The notes beneath the pieces were generated by a model that was not told the DNA's origin, ran no database searches, and worked only from the letters and a program-made list of their open reading frames with translations. This document shows positions 28,901 through 36,056 of a stretch of 64,000 nucleotides of DNA, in pieces. This DNA comes from Anaerococcus sp. Marseille-P3915 (GTDB lineage Bacteria > Bacillota > Clostridia > Tissierellales > Peptoniphilaceae), in contig NZ_LT984888.1 in assembly GCF_900258475.1 (NCBI RefSeq), positions 332,639 through 396,638 of the forward strand, read 5' to 3'. The stretch's first letter is position 1, and each line of letters starts with the position of its first letter. The position numbers and the translations under genes are program-made.

Positions 28901-31900
28901 AAGGTTCATGGAAGCAAGAGGTAAAAGGCTACGAGAAAAACGAACAAGGCGTTTACCAAGAGATGTCTGATACAAACAAGTTCTTCTCCAAAAACACAAA
29001 GGGCGAATTTGTAAGTGTAAACAACGAAAAAGCCTACATCGACCTCAAATTCCAAAAGATTGAAGGAAAGAAGGACAAAAAAGGTAAGGATATACCTGTA
29101 GAATCAGCCGACTTTAAGCTAACCCAAGTCGATAAGGATGGCAAGAAGGTTGAGGGTGGATATGAAAAGACTATCTACTCATACGCAAACTCTCACTTCG
29201 AGTTCAAATACCTACCTCTAGGTCGTTACAAGCTCCAAGAAACTAGAGCTATTACAAAATTTGAAAAACCAGACCCATGGTTCTTCAATGTAGTCCAAGA
29301 TGAAAAAACTCATAAGCTAAAAATAGTCTTCGAGAATGACCCAGATGGAAAACTTGATGAATCCATAGGCTTTAAGACTAAGCAAAATGGAGAGCCTGAT
29401 TATGATGATGACGGAAATTACCAAGACCTCAAAATCAGAAACTACTCCAAGACCAACTTCTCCTTCATGAAGTTTAGAAATGAGACCGATAAAGATGGCA
29501 AGAAGCTCCCACTAAAGGACGCTTACTTTAGACTTACAAAAGTTAGATTCTCAATGGATGAAAAAGCTAAGGCCTACGAGTACCACAATGAAAAAGACGG
29601 TGCAGGCCTTAAGAAATATGTCCGTGGTAAGAAAGTTACAGAATATGATCCTAGTGGCAAGGTAATAAAATTCACTTACGATAATAAAGAATATAAGTAT
29701 GACGAGAAAAATAATCTTGTTAGCGTAGGGGGACAAAGGCCAACAGAAGAAGACAAAAAAGTCAAACCAGACGCAATCTCAAATGCTACAGGTAAGTACA
29801 GTGCCCTACGTCGTTCCCAATCTACTGGTAGGGTAGACTTCCAAAACCTAGGTGAAGGTATCTACCAACTAGAAGAAGTAGGCATCCCAGAAGGCTACCA
29901 ATCTAACACCAAACAATTTAAGTGGATATTCAAAGTTGAAAAGTCAGATGATGGCTTACAGATAGTAAGAACCTACAAGGACAGTAAAGGTAATAGTCAC
30001 GATGTCGAAGAAGAATACTTCCAAAAATACGATAAGGACTATTACGACAAGTTCTACTCAAAGAATAACTTTAAGAAAAACTCCAATATTACCGGTGACG
30101 GTAAGGAAAATCCTTACGAGATAACCAACACCAAGACCACCACAGACCTCAAGTGGAAGAAAATTGGAGGCAGGGATACATCTAATATAATAAAGAAGGA
30201 CACCAAGTTCGTTTTATTAAAAACTTCAAATGATCCAAATAACCTCAACTCTGCCAAATTAGGTCAATCAGAATTCCCACCTTACCAAGTGGAAAGCGAT
30301 GAAGGTGTCTTTGAAATCACAAACCTAGCCAAGGGTGTCTATGTATTAATGGAAACCAAGGCCCCAGATGGCTATGAAAAGATGGATAGGCAGATAGGAA
30401 TAAAAGTCTATGAAGATTCAAAGGGAGCCTTACAAAAAGAATACTTTGAAATAAAACTTAACAAAGAGGGAAATAAGGAATTAGTAAAAAGTCCTGGAGA
30501 GTTCCAAAACTTATTAAATAGAAATGCACAAAAACCAGAAACTCATACTGAAGCCGATGGAACTTTCTACGTAATCAATAAGTCCAAACCATATTTCTTC
30601 TACCTATACAAGGGCTTTATGAAGAAAGAAAAAGAAAAGGACGTATTTACTGACATCACCAAGGGCAAGCTAAAGGTAAAAATCTACGCCGACCCAGCTG
30701 ATAAGAAAAACACTGATAAAACAGTCTATGAACAAACCATAGACCTATCAGAAAATGCCCCTTACAGGATAGACTTAAACAACAATATTAAGTTTGGAAG
30801 AGACTATCTATTAGAAGAAGTAAAATCCCCAGATGGATATGCTAAGACTAATTATAGGTATAAACTAAGATTTGCCTATGATTCTTCCTGGGACACTCCA
30901 TTTGTAGCAACCCTAGTTGCAGTCTTAAAGGAAGTGAAAAAGGAAGATGGCACTACGGAATGGGTTCCACTTACAAATAAGGATGGCAAAAATATCTCGG
31001 ACTCTGGTCAATATCTAGGAGATGGAAAATCCATCAACTCAGGATTCCGATTCCAAATCGTAAACAAGAAAACCGAAGTTGTCTTTACCAAAAAAGGAAA
31101 AGACAAGGTAGAAGAAGATGGCAAACTAGTAGATAAAGAAACTCCACTAAAAGGCGTTGAGTTCTACCTAGAAAAACAAGACCCAGACGATATAGGGAAG
31201 AAAAACCAAGGTTATTATCCATTGACAGCAAATATGGAAATGATAAAACCTAAAATCGGTGATGATGGAACTAAATCTTACTACTACATTAGTAATGAGA
31301 CTGGAAAAGAAGTAGCAGTTAATAATTTCAATCCAGAAAAAATAACAGATCCACCGGTTAAAATCTACAAATCAGGAGAAGACGGTAAATTCAAAATAAC
31401 AGACCTAATCGACGGCTACTATAGACTTATAGAACCAAAAGCAGCCAAAGACGCTGATGGCAAAGAGTACATGAAAGTCAATGGCCCAATCAAAAAATTC
31501 AGAGTTGAAGATGGTAAGGTAAAAATTTACACAAACGACAAAGAAAATAAGCTCATAGAAAAAGAAGTAGATGGTACAAGTGAAGCAACAGTAACCCATA
31601 TCATCAACCAAAAACCAGGCAAGGGCGAATTTACCCTAACCAAGGAAGATGAAGATGGTGGTAAATTAGATGGCGTTGAGTTCACTCTCTATAAGACAGA
31701 CGGGGAAACCCAAGTCGGAGAAAAACAAACAACTAATTCTAATGGTAAAATCAAATTCACCGGCCTACCTTACGGCTACTATTGGCTCAAGGAAACAAAA
31801 TCCAAAGACGGTTACATCCTAGATACCAAGAAAAAACTAATAGCCCTAGGTGGAGATAAAAAATGGGATGTTCCAGGCAGAAAAGAAGATGTTTGGAAAG

Positions 31901-34900
31901 CAATCAAATTTGAAGGTACCCAAGATGAACTTGTATCAACAGCTGACAGCCCTAATAAGGATACAGTATATCCAAACAAGGCCGAAGGCATCTTTGCTAA
32001 ATTCAAATTCAAGATTGACGAAAAAGCCGACATCAAACCAGGAGATTATTTCACAATCAAATTCTCCGACAATGTAGACCTAGATGGTATCAATAAAGAT
32101 AATACCGATAAGGGTCAAAAGGTTGACGAATACTTCAACATCATAGGACCTGCAGGACTTCTTGCAAAGGCCAAGGTAAATGATGACAGAAGGTCAATCA
32201 CCTACATCTTTACAGAATATGTAAAAGACTACAAGCCAAACTCCATGTCCATGTTCCTACAACTCTTCCCTAACAGAAGAAAAGTAGACCACAAGCAAGA
32301 CATAGAAGTCACAGCAGATATAGGACATAATACTGATCCAACAAATCCTAACTATTCTAACTATCATTACTCAGACTCTATAACCATAGACTACAGAGGA
32401 AAAAATGAAAAGATTGGATATAATGGTTACCAAAATCCAGATTCAGATATATCATCCTACATGCTAAGGTTAAACCCAGATGGTAAGACCTTTACAGCGA
32501 TTTTATATCTAAACCCATGGAATAGAGAGATGTTAGGCAAGACCCTATCATTTACAACAGATGAAGATATCCTAGTAAATGATAATCTATCAGTAAAAAC
32601 CTATATCAAGAATGGAGCAGGTAGTCATCCAAGCAGTGGAAATATTGATGGATGGGAAGATGGAGACCTACCAGATTCCTACGATATCTACGAAGAAGAT
32701 TCAGATGGTAAGCTCAAAGTACGCTCTGACTTAAGTCTAATTACAGATAAGGGTGATGAATACAATTGGTATCCAACTAAAACTTGGACAGAATCATTAG
32801 AAGTTAATCCTTATTACGGTTATGATTATTCTCAATATGATTACAATTATGGTAGATATAGGTATTACAAATATGTCACCAAGGACAACAGAGATGATAA
32901 AATCACCAGAAAAATAGATATCCCAACTAGATACCTAAACAGAAAAGGTGATTCAAAAACTGCAACCTATGTAATAGAAATTAAGGGTGAGTTAAACAAA
33001 AATGCCAAGTCACTAAAAACTAGGGCAGATGAAACTCACTACAACTACAGGACACAAAACCGTACAACCTACAAAGATTCCTACAAATCCTACTTTGAAA
33101 CCTGGTCACAATTCTTCAACCCAGGAGCAAGTGGAAATGTCAGCAAGGAAATCAAACTTGTAAACTTCAAAAACAAAATAGAATTTGCAAAAGTAGATGG
33201 TGGTGTCCTATCAAATGTAGTAGATAAGACTGAGGAAAATTCTCAAAAACTAAAGGATTTGGGCATAGGTCTACCATTAAAGGGAGCAGAATTTAAACTT
33301 GTAAAAGATGGAACTGATGTAGACAAATCAACAAGAACATCAGACGACAATGGAATCTTCTCATGGGAAGGCCTAGTACCTGGAACCTACCAAGTCATAG
33401 AAACAAAATCACCTGATGATACAAAATATGACTTGCCAAAAGATGCAATTTCAACCTTTAAAGTAGATGAAAATGGAAATATTGTAGAAATCAAAAACAA
33501 TAAACAAATCCTAGAAAACTACAGAAAAGCTGAAATAAAAATAAGAAAAACTGACCAAGATGGCAATACCCTAGATGGTGCAGAATTCTTACTAACTGCA
33601 ACAGGCAAACAAAAGTACACTGCAAATATAGGAACAAAACAAGCAGATAATACAATCCTATTTGATAAGCTACCAGCAGGTACCTACACCCTAACAGAAG
33701 AAAAAGCCCCACAAGGCTACACCAAATCTAAAACAGTTTGGAATCTAGAAGTCACAAAAGATGGTAAAGTCAAATGGACAAACTCCTTTGATGATACAAA
33801 TGATATGAAGAAAGTTTCTGTAAATACCTATTCTGGAGATGCTGATAAAGAAAATCTAAAATCAGAAATCCTAGGTATAGACACAGACTCAAAGACCTTC
33901 AGACAAAAAATTACCATCAAGGCAAGATCAAGCGAGCTTGAAAAAGCAAGGCTAATCTTAGACTCAGTAAACACTGACCTAAAATTAAGCCAAACAAATA
34001 CCAAGGTAAGATTGGTACAAGCAAGTGGTGATACTATAAAAGATGCTGATAACACATCTTACACAGTCGAGTTCAATGATGGCAATAGCCTAGATCTAAG
34101 AATAGCCCCTCCATACAGAGAGGAAAAGAAAAACAATCCAGTAGGATCAAGCTCTGGAAATACTAGCGAAGAAAACAAAAATGATGCAGACGCAGTAAGA
34201 GAATATATCCTCATAGTAGACATGCCATACAAAGACAATGCAAGAATTGGTGCCAAGGCAACCTATGATGTTGGACAAGTCGACAAAACAACAGGTAAAG
34301 TCACATTTGGTACAGAAGATATCAAGACAGAACTAGATAAGTACGCAACAAAAGCAAATCTAACAATTGGAACTAACAATCTAGATATGACAGCATACAA
34401 AGACAAATATCTAGCCCGTGACATCAACCTACTAACAACCGACATAGGCAACATCAAAAAACCATCTATCTACTTCCAAAAAGTAGACGAAAAAACTAAA
34501 AAAGCTCTAGCAGGCGCCCAATTCAAACTTCAAAAGAAGATTAATGGTACCTATGTTGACCTTAATGAAAAAGGCGAAGAAGATACTACCCTAACAGCAA
34601 AATGGACAGCCATATCTGATGGTGAAGGTAAATTCCAATTTGAAAACCTAAAAGACGGCATCTACAAAGTCTATGAGACCAAAGCCCCATCAGGCTACGC
34701 CCTAACAGATAGAATAGCCTTCAGATTTGAAGTGAGAAATGGCAGACTATACAAGCTAGACAAGAATAATGAAGAATCAAAGGGTATAATCCTAAAAGTG
34801 ACAGATTCACAAGGAAAAGAAGTAGATAATACTGATGCAAACAGGATTCAAATAACCAACAAACAAGCCCAATACCCATACACAGGCGGCCCAGGCACCT

Positions 34901-34986
34901 GGATAGGATTCACCCTAGCAGGAGTAGCAGTAATGCTAGGCGGAGTATTTATCTTTTACAAGAGACAAGCCCGTCTGGCTCAGTGA
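19993..34986 (+). CDS. Giant Cna_B-repeat surface adhesin with thioester domain
   Basis: 4997 residues. A signal peptide (residues 1-30, ending NVFAS) is followed by a charged helical region (about 380-590) and Ig-like segments (about 590-1050). Around 1100-1260 is a predicted thioester domain: Cys1125 in VSCFNDRVNAP and Gln1239 in YQRVIHHFTDG, the only Cys I found. About 16 Cna_B/SpaA-type repeats follow, each closing with GxYxLxExxxPxGY (about 1420 to 4883). Two InlB/Flg_new-like repeats sit at about 2346-2510. An MSCRAMM-like section spans about 3955-4390. The sorting signal is YPYTG (4961-4965), a hydrophobic helix and FYKRQARLAQ. It likely forms a stalk stabilised by isopeptide bonds and binds host tissue covalently. 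The last codons lie inside a dispersed repeat. Confidence 0.92.
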   Translation: MKVRLSLLTRKVFALIIATSMSIPTNVFASEPEPQNYEEDSSIMGLAQNETTEDVKAAEIDSTKLVESKDYLIDMKATLDESLTKIDYEIRLKRKNPLAEGEDKDLSLSLVAMPNINSLRLVSASAIDANKENDLAVETSDDELNSLILKNKAHDEIIYKISADIREAKDGRNFDLALGLAEDNDEVLTYKLIAKEEDLDDGENTIKTIKLEQSDANNLTATYKEEGILGGIFVKYDQIEWTDYLANEKEEVRTVDYVLKPDANQITDETKIRLDYYKMSPEGFVINKEFSQEIDFAEKINFEIPKAYLAKLSLSTKVDKKNTHIASYQLNNREIKNPIYIEGSEEENKEGEEDPAPAPTENQTPAADKTPSEENDKPASQAEKEDEKDPSEEEEDPADKLSALLLNRDSLEARLKNESRLTEAMAKTVDEITSRLYAYDKDQIYWEDLLNYTKAIAQRDKLEEADLREIIGDLITGLNKETYKVANINIDEIIKFVYPQEKENPENLENKPEEPTNLEKADKELKEALADKTKGIEEIQALLDSFEEKYKLTREDQEKLMTANNDAINALVEKDREENTRFNNLRQLPQGNSDSFEGKKFKLKTTMQVKASKAWPIPSGWYFDVNLGPYLREDWGQQLKDLNHPKLGLVATAQMLRIGNNNVIRYTYVRKVTETIDLNIDQNLEFDAKAIGNQNSITLNIKVAPKNNPVQNLYPITVYKDTPSPVTSEYVVKDEGETKSGTYPYQLDWRTTSQKLKDNKGKVIDKLVDLDKSRLTGAYVEWDIEVDTDKLVDPKNPLDLNNLNLTVFGSANQGLTNIYYKASKNKDDLETTDGYISSTNLGELLSQNSQISKADLGQKLVDNKPEGNKLYIKVKATIDPDQVHETYSIGFRLNPDKNYIDGLLQDILNKYNSIPTPLKWLKGVKEARRFAEVPFNLVETNIPATFLGLTDRFTNERFYYDNTRTIVANRKSDTKVDWYALDLIRRGESQDPALDNPDFDRNNGKDKKTIKAKKVYYLPLKDGGYRRTTQAGDVVLQNGQYFPGTIVSYEYPNHSGKRDDTYNFRPNLKEKKKFNVDESYDYEGGRVNLFTEKISAQDLAKGYIAYIESPYPIMRINRNFDMVSCFNDRVNAPVYTGNTKVFLDIHEDVSGDYLLTRINESIGNPSGEYSLKNYLAGNTYDGVSLNHNGDLSQGQAMEELMKKIYFYGEEVKKEYTAGKYDSNTKGQEMHRLIESSMYQRVIHHFTDGKSLEKDYFDTPSSYNVDEWKVPHTLSGTRQTYPKTGWDGSFEGKDPNRRINNEPGAPRKLKDNETQIGNYPPVQSTQYEMAQKLYKKVIDSYREGNNWNPDKADSVKLVFYSHTDEGKYQELIAGRVMAPIEIDKYKKDGSKLADAKFRFTNIDTGEKKEWTSTDDNKAHKLYLRPGKYKVQEMKNPKGYQKIKDFDIEVIRKEIHPDDGSYDAKKLPRIHVNDGFETEVSIDQTTVPKDTDGKTPLVVLDEDNKIKVKVTNIEDNLGKLEFIKRNKFIKLDGAEFRLRKIEALDLNDAKNKFKDPSKLTYDSKYDKTEKGNIGEFKFDHIPAGLYVLEETKVPEGYEKAPLYLIEAKEITDANDKKKVEVSFVQEYKEVTNEKGEKEAKIADANLETEKATRDKKLVDLPIIRNKAKKTEIKFRKVRTENLDTAKEHLGLGDAKFRLMSLKMVDGDFYLEEAYTDNSTKTKAPRAKVDGQQAEGGGYITFKDLKVGVYLLEELEAPKGYKKTDLYGWKLIVSLDKDGNFTHKLYEVPKAKEGENQDKIFNSNKLTEVKISEIINDKDKIKAYQIGNDARTIDITFKKYKGKIVEKDGKPEVEATEVNEKLFGKNNQPVSFNLYKSDFYGAIIGEKDEKGNFIPINKEPIIQDEKGIFHLKGLEFGGYYILRETNPPKDYNKADDILLKVEAEAIANEGHMKVIVRDPNTNAKTDFHSVFKGVVDFLEDEKLGKFSIKKVGNAIGYTDKNGNPIRVGLRRAYFRLYTANEDYEIEYKDKDKKYPKEYIQKVTPGVPITKDDGKGGQTGKSPKEIEEEAPNQGIVTFDQLKPGHYVLEEFRGPAGYERDPNPWYILVERDGTVKKYRDNPSKTRNPKQMDYAAQSIRFRMAGLDISEPLQFNRLMAAPLSGGLEISDESIPQNVMASGWQNVDPDKSDDEKIYTNDTNNRVESKIISINKDDGSKAYRQQILIHPNKKLKQFVEFERFNGTETYNSVKVLSAKEVDDGSTLEQIYGTPKDVKNKVNPYDKYNNNVNIARFSTNSATDKPILIEVEVPYSKGEKIGLKIGYYLEGVGQKKTSSIYAKGYDNEDAINKETTYSVTVDKNIVNGSVSVTSDKTENLKEGDTVNLKVEPDKGYKRKSLSYTANGVTTQISGNSFTMPAADVTVSAVFEEEKAPKPDPGTQEGHKVNTSSTGGGSISASPQNPVAKDTEVTITIKPNSGKKLAELLIDGYPAEVNGNTAVFGMPDHDVNVEASFIDENTPHPTGEMILKANFIYSNQKDGIDNSKDEPKGSPGTVELFVNKRQGLVDNWVKVPNSERPAPYKGTLEYKGLDLDSDYKLVYTRDTEIAGGWGSETVSEYRFDSRDVKENNTVIVNISNGNLTEIFNHDETGFRIPLRITKVNENKAALTGSQFKARKLVNGERVPIYEKKEDGTYVDTGKTGFPKYYDEKFDGVSEATGKPGDNYFRELTPGIYELEEIKTPDNTYRPPKDKNGNNMKWYFKVVINKEKVPRDANYMDITFDFEHTFSENDDFNIGISEAEKKELIGKTIKGFKRGDPDFARYIEEVRDDGRSDPARPDAPYKWIHDARVTNYKNKTKLSFFKKDKASYQNIGGAEFSLRKAKLDKEGKLVFENNKPAYEKETTKGADGSDLTPEQLDSMRVQPYDEKEKFAKAISNDQLGVEFTNIGEGTYILEEIKPADGFKPTDSFLAITFTEDEKGSWKQEVKGYEKNEQGVYQEMSDTNKFFSKNTKGEFVSVNNEKAYIDLKFQKIEGKKDKKGKDIPVESADFKLTQVDKDGKKVEGGYEKTIYSYANSHFEFKYLPLGRYKLQETRAITKFEKPDPWFFNVVQDEKTHKLKIVFENDPDGKLDESIGFKTKQNGEPDYDDDGNYQDLKIRNYSKTNFSFMKFRNETDKDGKKLPLKDAYFRLTKVRFSMDEKAKAYEYHNEKDGAGLKKYVRGKKVTEYDPSGKVIKFTYDNKEYKYDEKNNLVSVGGQRPTEEDKKVKPDAISNATGKYSALRRSQSTGRVDFQNLGEGIYQLEEVGIPEGYQSNTKQFKWIFKVEKSDDGLQIVRTYKDSKGNSHDVEEEYFQKYDKDYYDKFYSKNNFKKNSNITGDGKENPYEITNTKTTTDLKWKKIGGRDTSNIIKKDTKFVLLKTSNDPNNLNSAKLGQSEFPPYQVESDEGVFEITNLAKGVYVLMETKAPDGYEKMDRQIGIKVYEDSKGALQKEYFEIKLNKEGNKELVKSPGEFQNLLNRNAQKPETHTEADGTFYVINKSKPYFFYLYKGFMKKEKEKDVFTDITKGKLKVKIYADPADKKNTDKTVYEQTIDLSENAPYRIDLNNNIKFGRDYLLEEVKSPDGYAKTNYRYKLRFAYDSSWDTPFVATLVAVLKEVKKEDGTTEWVPLTNKDGKNISDSGQYLGDGKSINSGFRFQIVNKKTEVVFTKKGKDKVEEDGKLVDKETPLKGVEFYLEKQDPDDIGKKNQGYYPLTANMEMIKPKIGDDGTKSYYYISNETGKEVAVNNFNPEKITDPPVKIYKSGEDGKFKITDLIDGYYRLIEPKAAKDADGKEYMKVNGPIKKFRVEDGKVKIYTNDKENKLIEKEVDGTSEATVTHIINQKPGKGEFTLTKEDEDGGKLDGVEFTLYKTDGETQVGEKQTTNSNGKIKFTGLPYGYYWLKETKSKDGYILDTKKKLIALGGDKKWDVPGRKEDVWKAIKFEGTQDELVSTADSPNKDTVYPNKAEGIFAKFKFKIDEKADIKPGDYFTIKFSDNVDLDGINKDNTDKGQKVDEYFNIIGPAGLLAKAKVNDDRRSITYIFTEYVKDYKPNSMSMFLQLFPNRRKVDHKQDIEVTADIGHNTDPTNPNYSNYHYSDSITIDYRGKNEKIGYNGYQNPDSDISSYMLRLNPDGKTFTAILYLNPWNREMLGKTLSFTTDEDILVNDNLSVKTYIKNGAGSHPSSGNIDGWEDGDLPDSYDIYEEDSDGKLKVRSDLSLITDKGDEYNWYPTKTWTESLEVNPYYGYDYSQYDYNYGRYRYYKYVTKDNRDDKITRKIDIPTRYLNRKGDSKTATYVIEIKGELNKNAKSLKTRADETHYNYRTQNRTTYKDSYKSYFETWSQFFNPGASGNVSKEIKLVNFKNKIEFAKVDGGVLSNVVDKTEENSQKLKDLGIGLPLKGAEFKLVKDGTDVDKSTRTSDDNGIFSWEGLVPGTYQVIETKSPDDTKYDLPKDAISTFKVDENGNIVEIKNNKQILENYRKAEIKIRKTDQDGNTLDGAEFLLTATGKQKYTANIGTKQADNTILFDKLPAGTYTLTEEKAPQGYTKSKTVWNLEVTKDGKVKWTNSFDDTNDMKKVSVNTYSGDADKENLKSEILGIDTDSKTFRQKITIKARSSELEKARLILDSVNTDLKLSQTNTKVRLVQASGDTIKDADNTSYTVEFNDGNSLDLRIAPPYREEKKNNPVGSSSGNTSEENKNDADAVREYILIVDMPYKDNARIGAKATYDVGQVDKTTGKVTFGTEDIKTELDKYATKANLTIGTNNLDMTAYKDKYLARDINLLTTDIGNIKKPSIYFQKVDEKTKKALAGAQFKLQKKINGTYVDLNEKGEEDTTLTAKWTAISDGEGKFQFENLKDGIYKVYETKAPSGYALTDRIAFRFEVRNGRLYKLDKNNEESKGIILKVTDSQGKEVDNTDANRIQITNKQAQYPYTGGPGTWIGFTLAGVAVMLGGVFIFYKRQARLAQ

Positions 34987-35070
34987 AGACCTCCACAGAG
35001 TGGTCGAGCGAAAAGCAAGCCCGTCCGGCTCATGGAGGACCCTCCACGGAGTGGTCGAGCGAAGCGAGAA
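34966..35070 (+). repeat. Two tandem copies of the AGCCCGTC-GGCTC repeat overlapping the adhesin 3' end
   Basis: CAAGCCCGTCTGGCTCAGTG begins at 34966, inside the adhesin codons for the cytoplasmic tail, and continues with GACCTCCACAGAGTGGTCGA. A second copy starts near 35016 (AAGCCCGTCCGGCTCATGGA). The same unit interrupts toxin unit 4. Confidence 0.8.
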
Positions 35071-36030
35071 AAAGCTATAGAAGCCTAAGGGAAAAAGGGC
35101 AAAGCCCCTAAAAAGAGAGGAAGCTTATAAAAAGCTTCCCACCCCACCCTTGCTTCGACCAAAGGCAAGCCCGTCGGCTCATTGAGACAAGCCTAACAGG
35201 GTAGTAAGTTATCAACAAAAAACTAAGAGCGATAATTCGTAAGGTTCAAAACTGTATAACAAACCAAGCTAATAGTTGCTCAAAGCAAACCAAAACCCAA
35301 GTAGTACTAATAGATCTCTCGACAAGCTCGAGAAAAGGGAAAATGAAGGAAGCTCGAGAGCTTCCCACACCCCTTCCCATTTCGAGCATTGCGAGAAATC
35401 TCATAGTTCTGTATATAAAGGGTTCTGTAACTACATCGGCATTAGCCAAATACGATCACCCTTGCATCGACCGAAGTGGAGATGTCTAAAGGCTCTCTCG
35501 GAAGTCAAACAAAAACCAAGAGCAACAATCCGTAAATATTCACAAAAGGGGTAAACAACCCCCACAAACACCAATAATTATTAGGCCATAAAAAGCCTAT
35601 GATTATATAAAACAAATCGCCGCATCTACTGGGCGAAGAAGACACTTGCCCTAAAAAGCAAGAAAATATGTCAAAATTCCCGAAACTATGGTATAATAGT
35701 AAAAAGGGAAATGCTTTCAAATAAGGTAAAACCAAAAAAAAGAAAGCAACCGGCAATACGCCACAAATAATAGACAGCCCGTCCCTATTTATAGAAGGCA
35801 AAAAGGTACATAAACCAGAGCCCCTATAAGCAGCTGGCCCACCAGCACGAAAGGCAAGTCGCTGCCTTTCTGAAAAAGCAAGCCCGTACGAATGCCGCTT
35901 CTTCGAAGCTCTCCGCGCTCCCGCGCTATCATTCGGCGCAAACATGCCAAATCAAGGCATGTTTACGTGGCACACAGAGGACCTCTATAGGAGTGTCATT
36001 CAGAACGGAATTGCAAAACACAGCGACACT
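35071..36030. repeat. Repeat-rich gap between adhesin and pilin
   Basis: No gene. It holds a hairpin GGAAGCTT/AAGCTTCC (about 35120-35140), another AGCCCGTCGGCTC copy (35168-35180), a GGAAGCTC/GAGCTTCC hairpin (about 35347-35370), an inverted partial copy (about 35405-35445, GGGTTCTGTAACTACATCGG) of the 220-bp repeat at 40930 and 44461, and palindromic pieces near 35880-35960. Confidence 0.65.
35670..35697 (+). promoter_or_regulatory. Possible promoter upstream of the pilin gene
   Basis: TGTCAA (35670-35675), 16-bp spacer, TGG-TATAAT (TATAAT 35692-35697). It would give a leader of about 355 nt crossing repeat DNA, so a closer promoter cannot be excluded. Confidence 0.4.
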
Positions 36031-36056
36031 GACAAAAAATAAAAAAGGAGAAAATT

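Noticed and set aside
20973-34457. Many minus-strand ORFs opposite the giant adhesin
   Set aside because: They arise from the A-rich, stop-poor complement of a repetitive gene and have no initiation signals.
35276-35945. ORFs on both strands between adhesin and pilin (92 and 146 codons)
   Set aside because: They cover inverted and dispersed repeats only, with no ribosome site.
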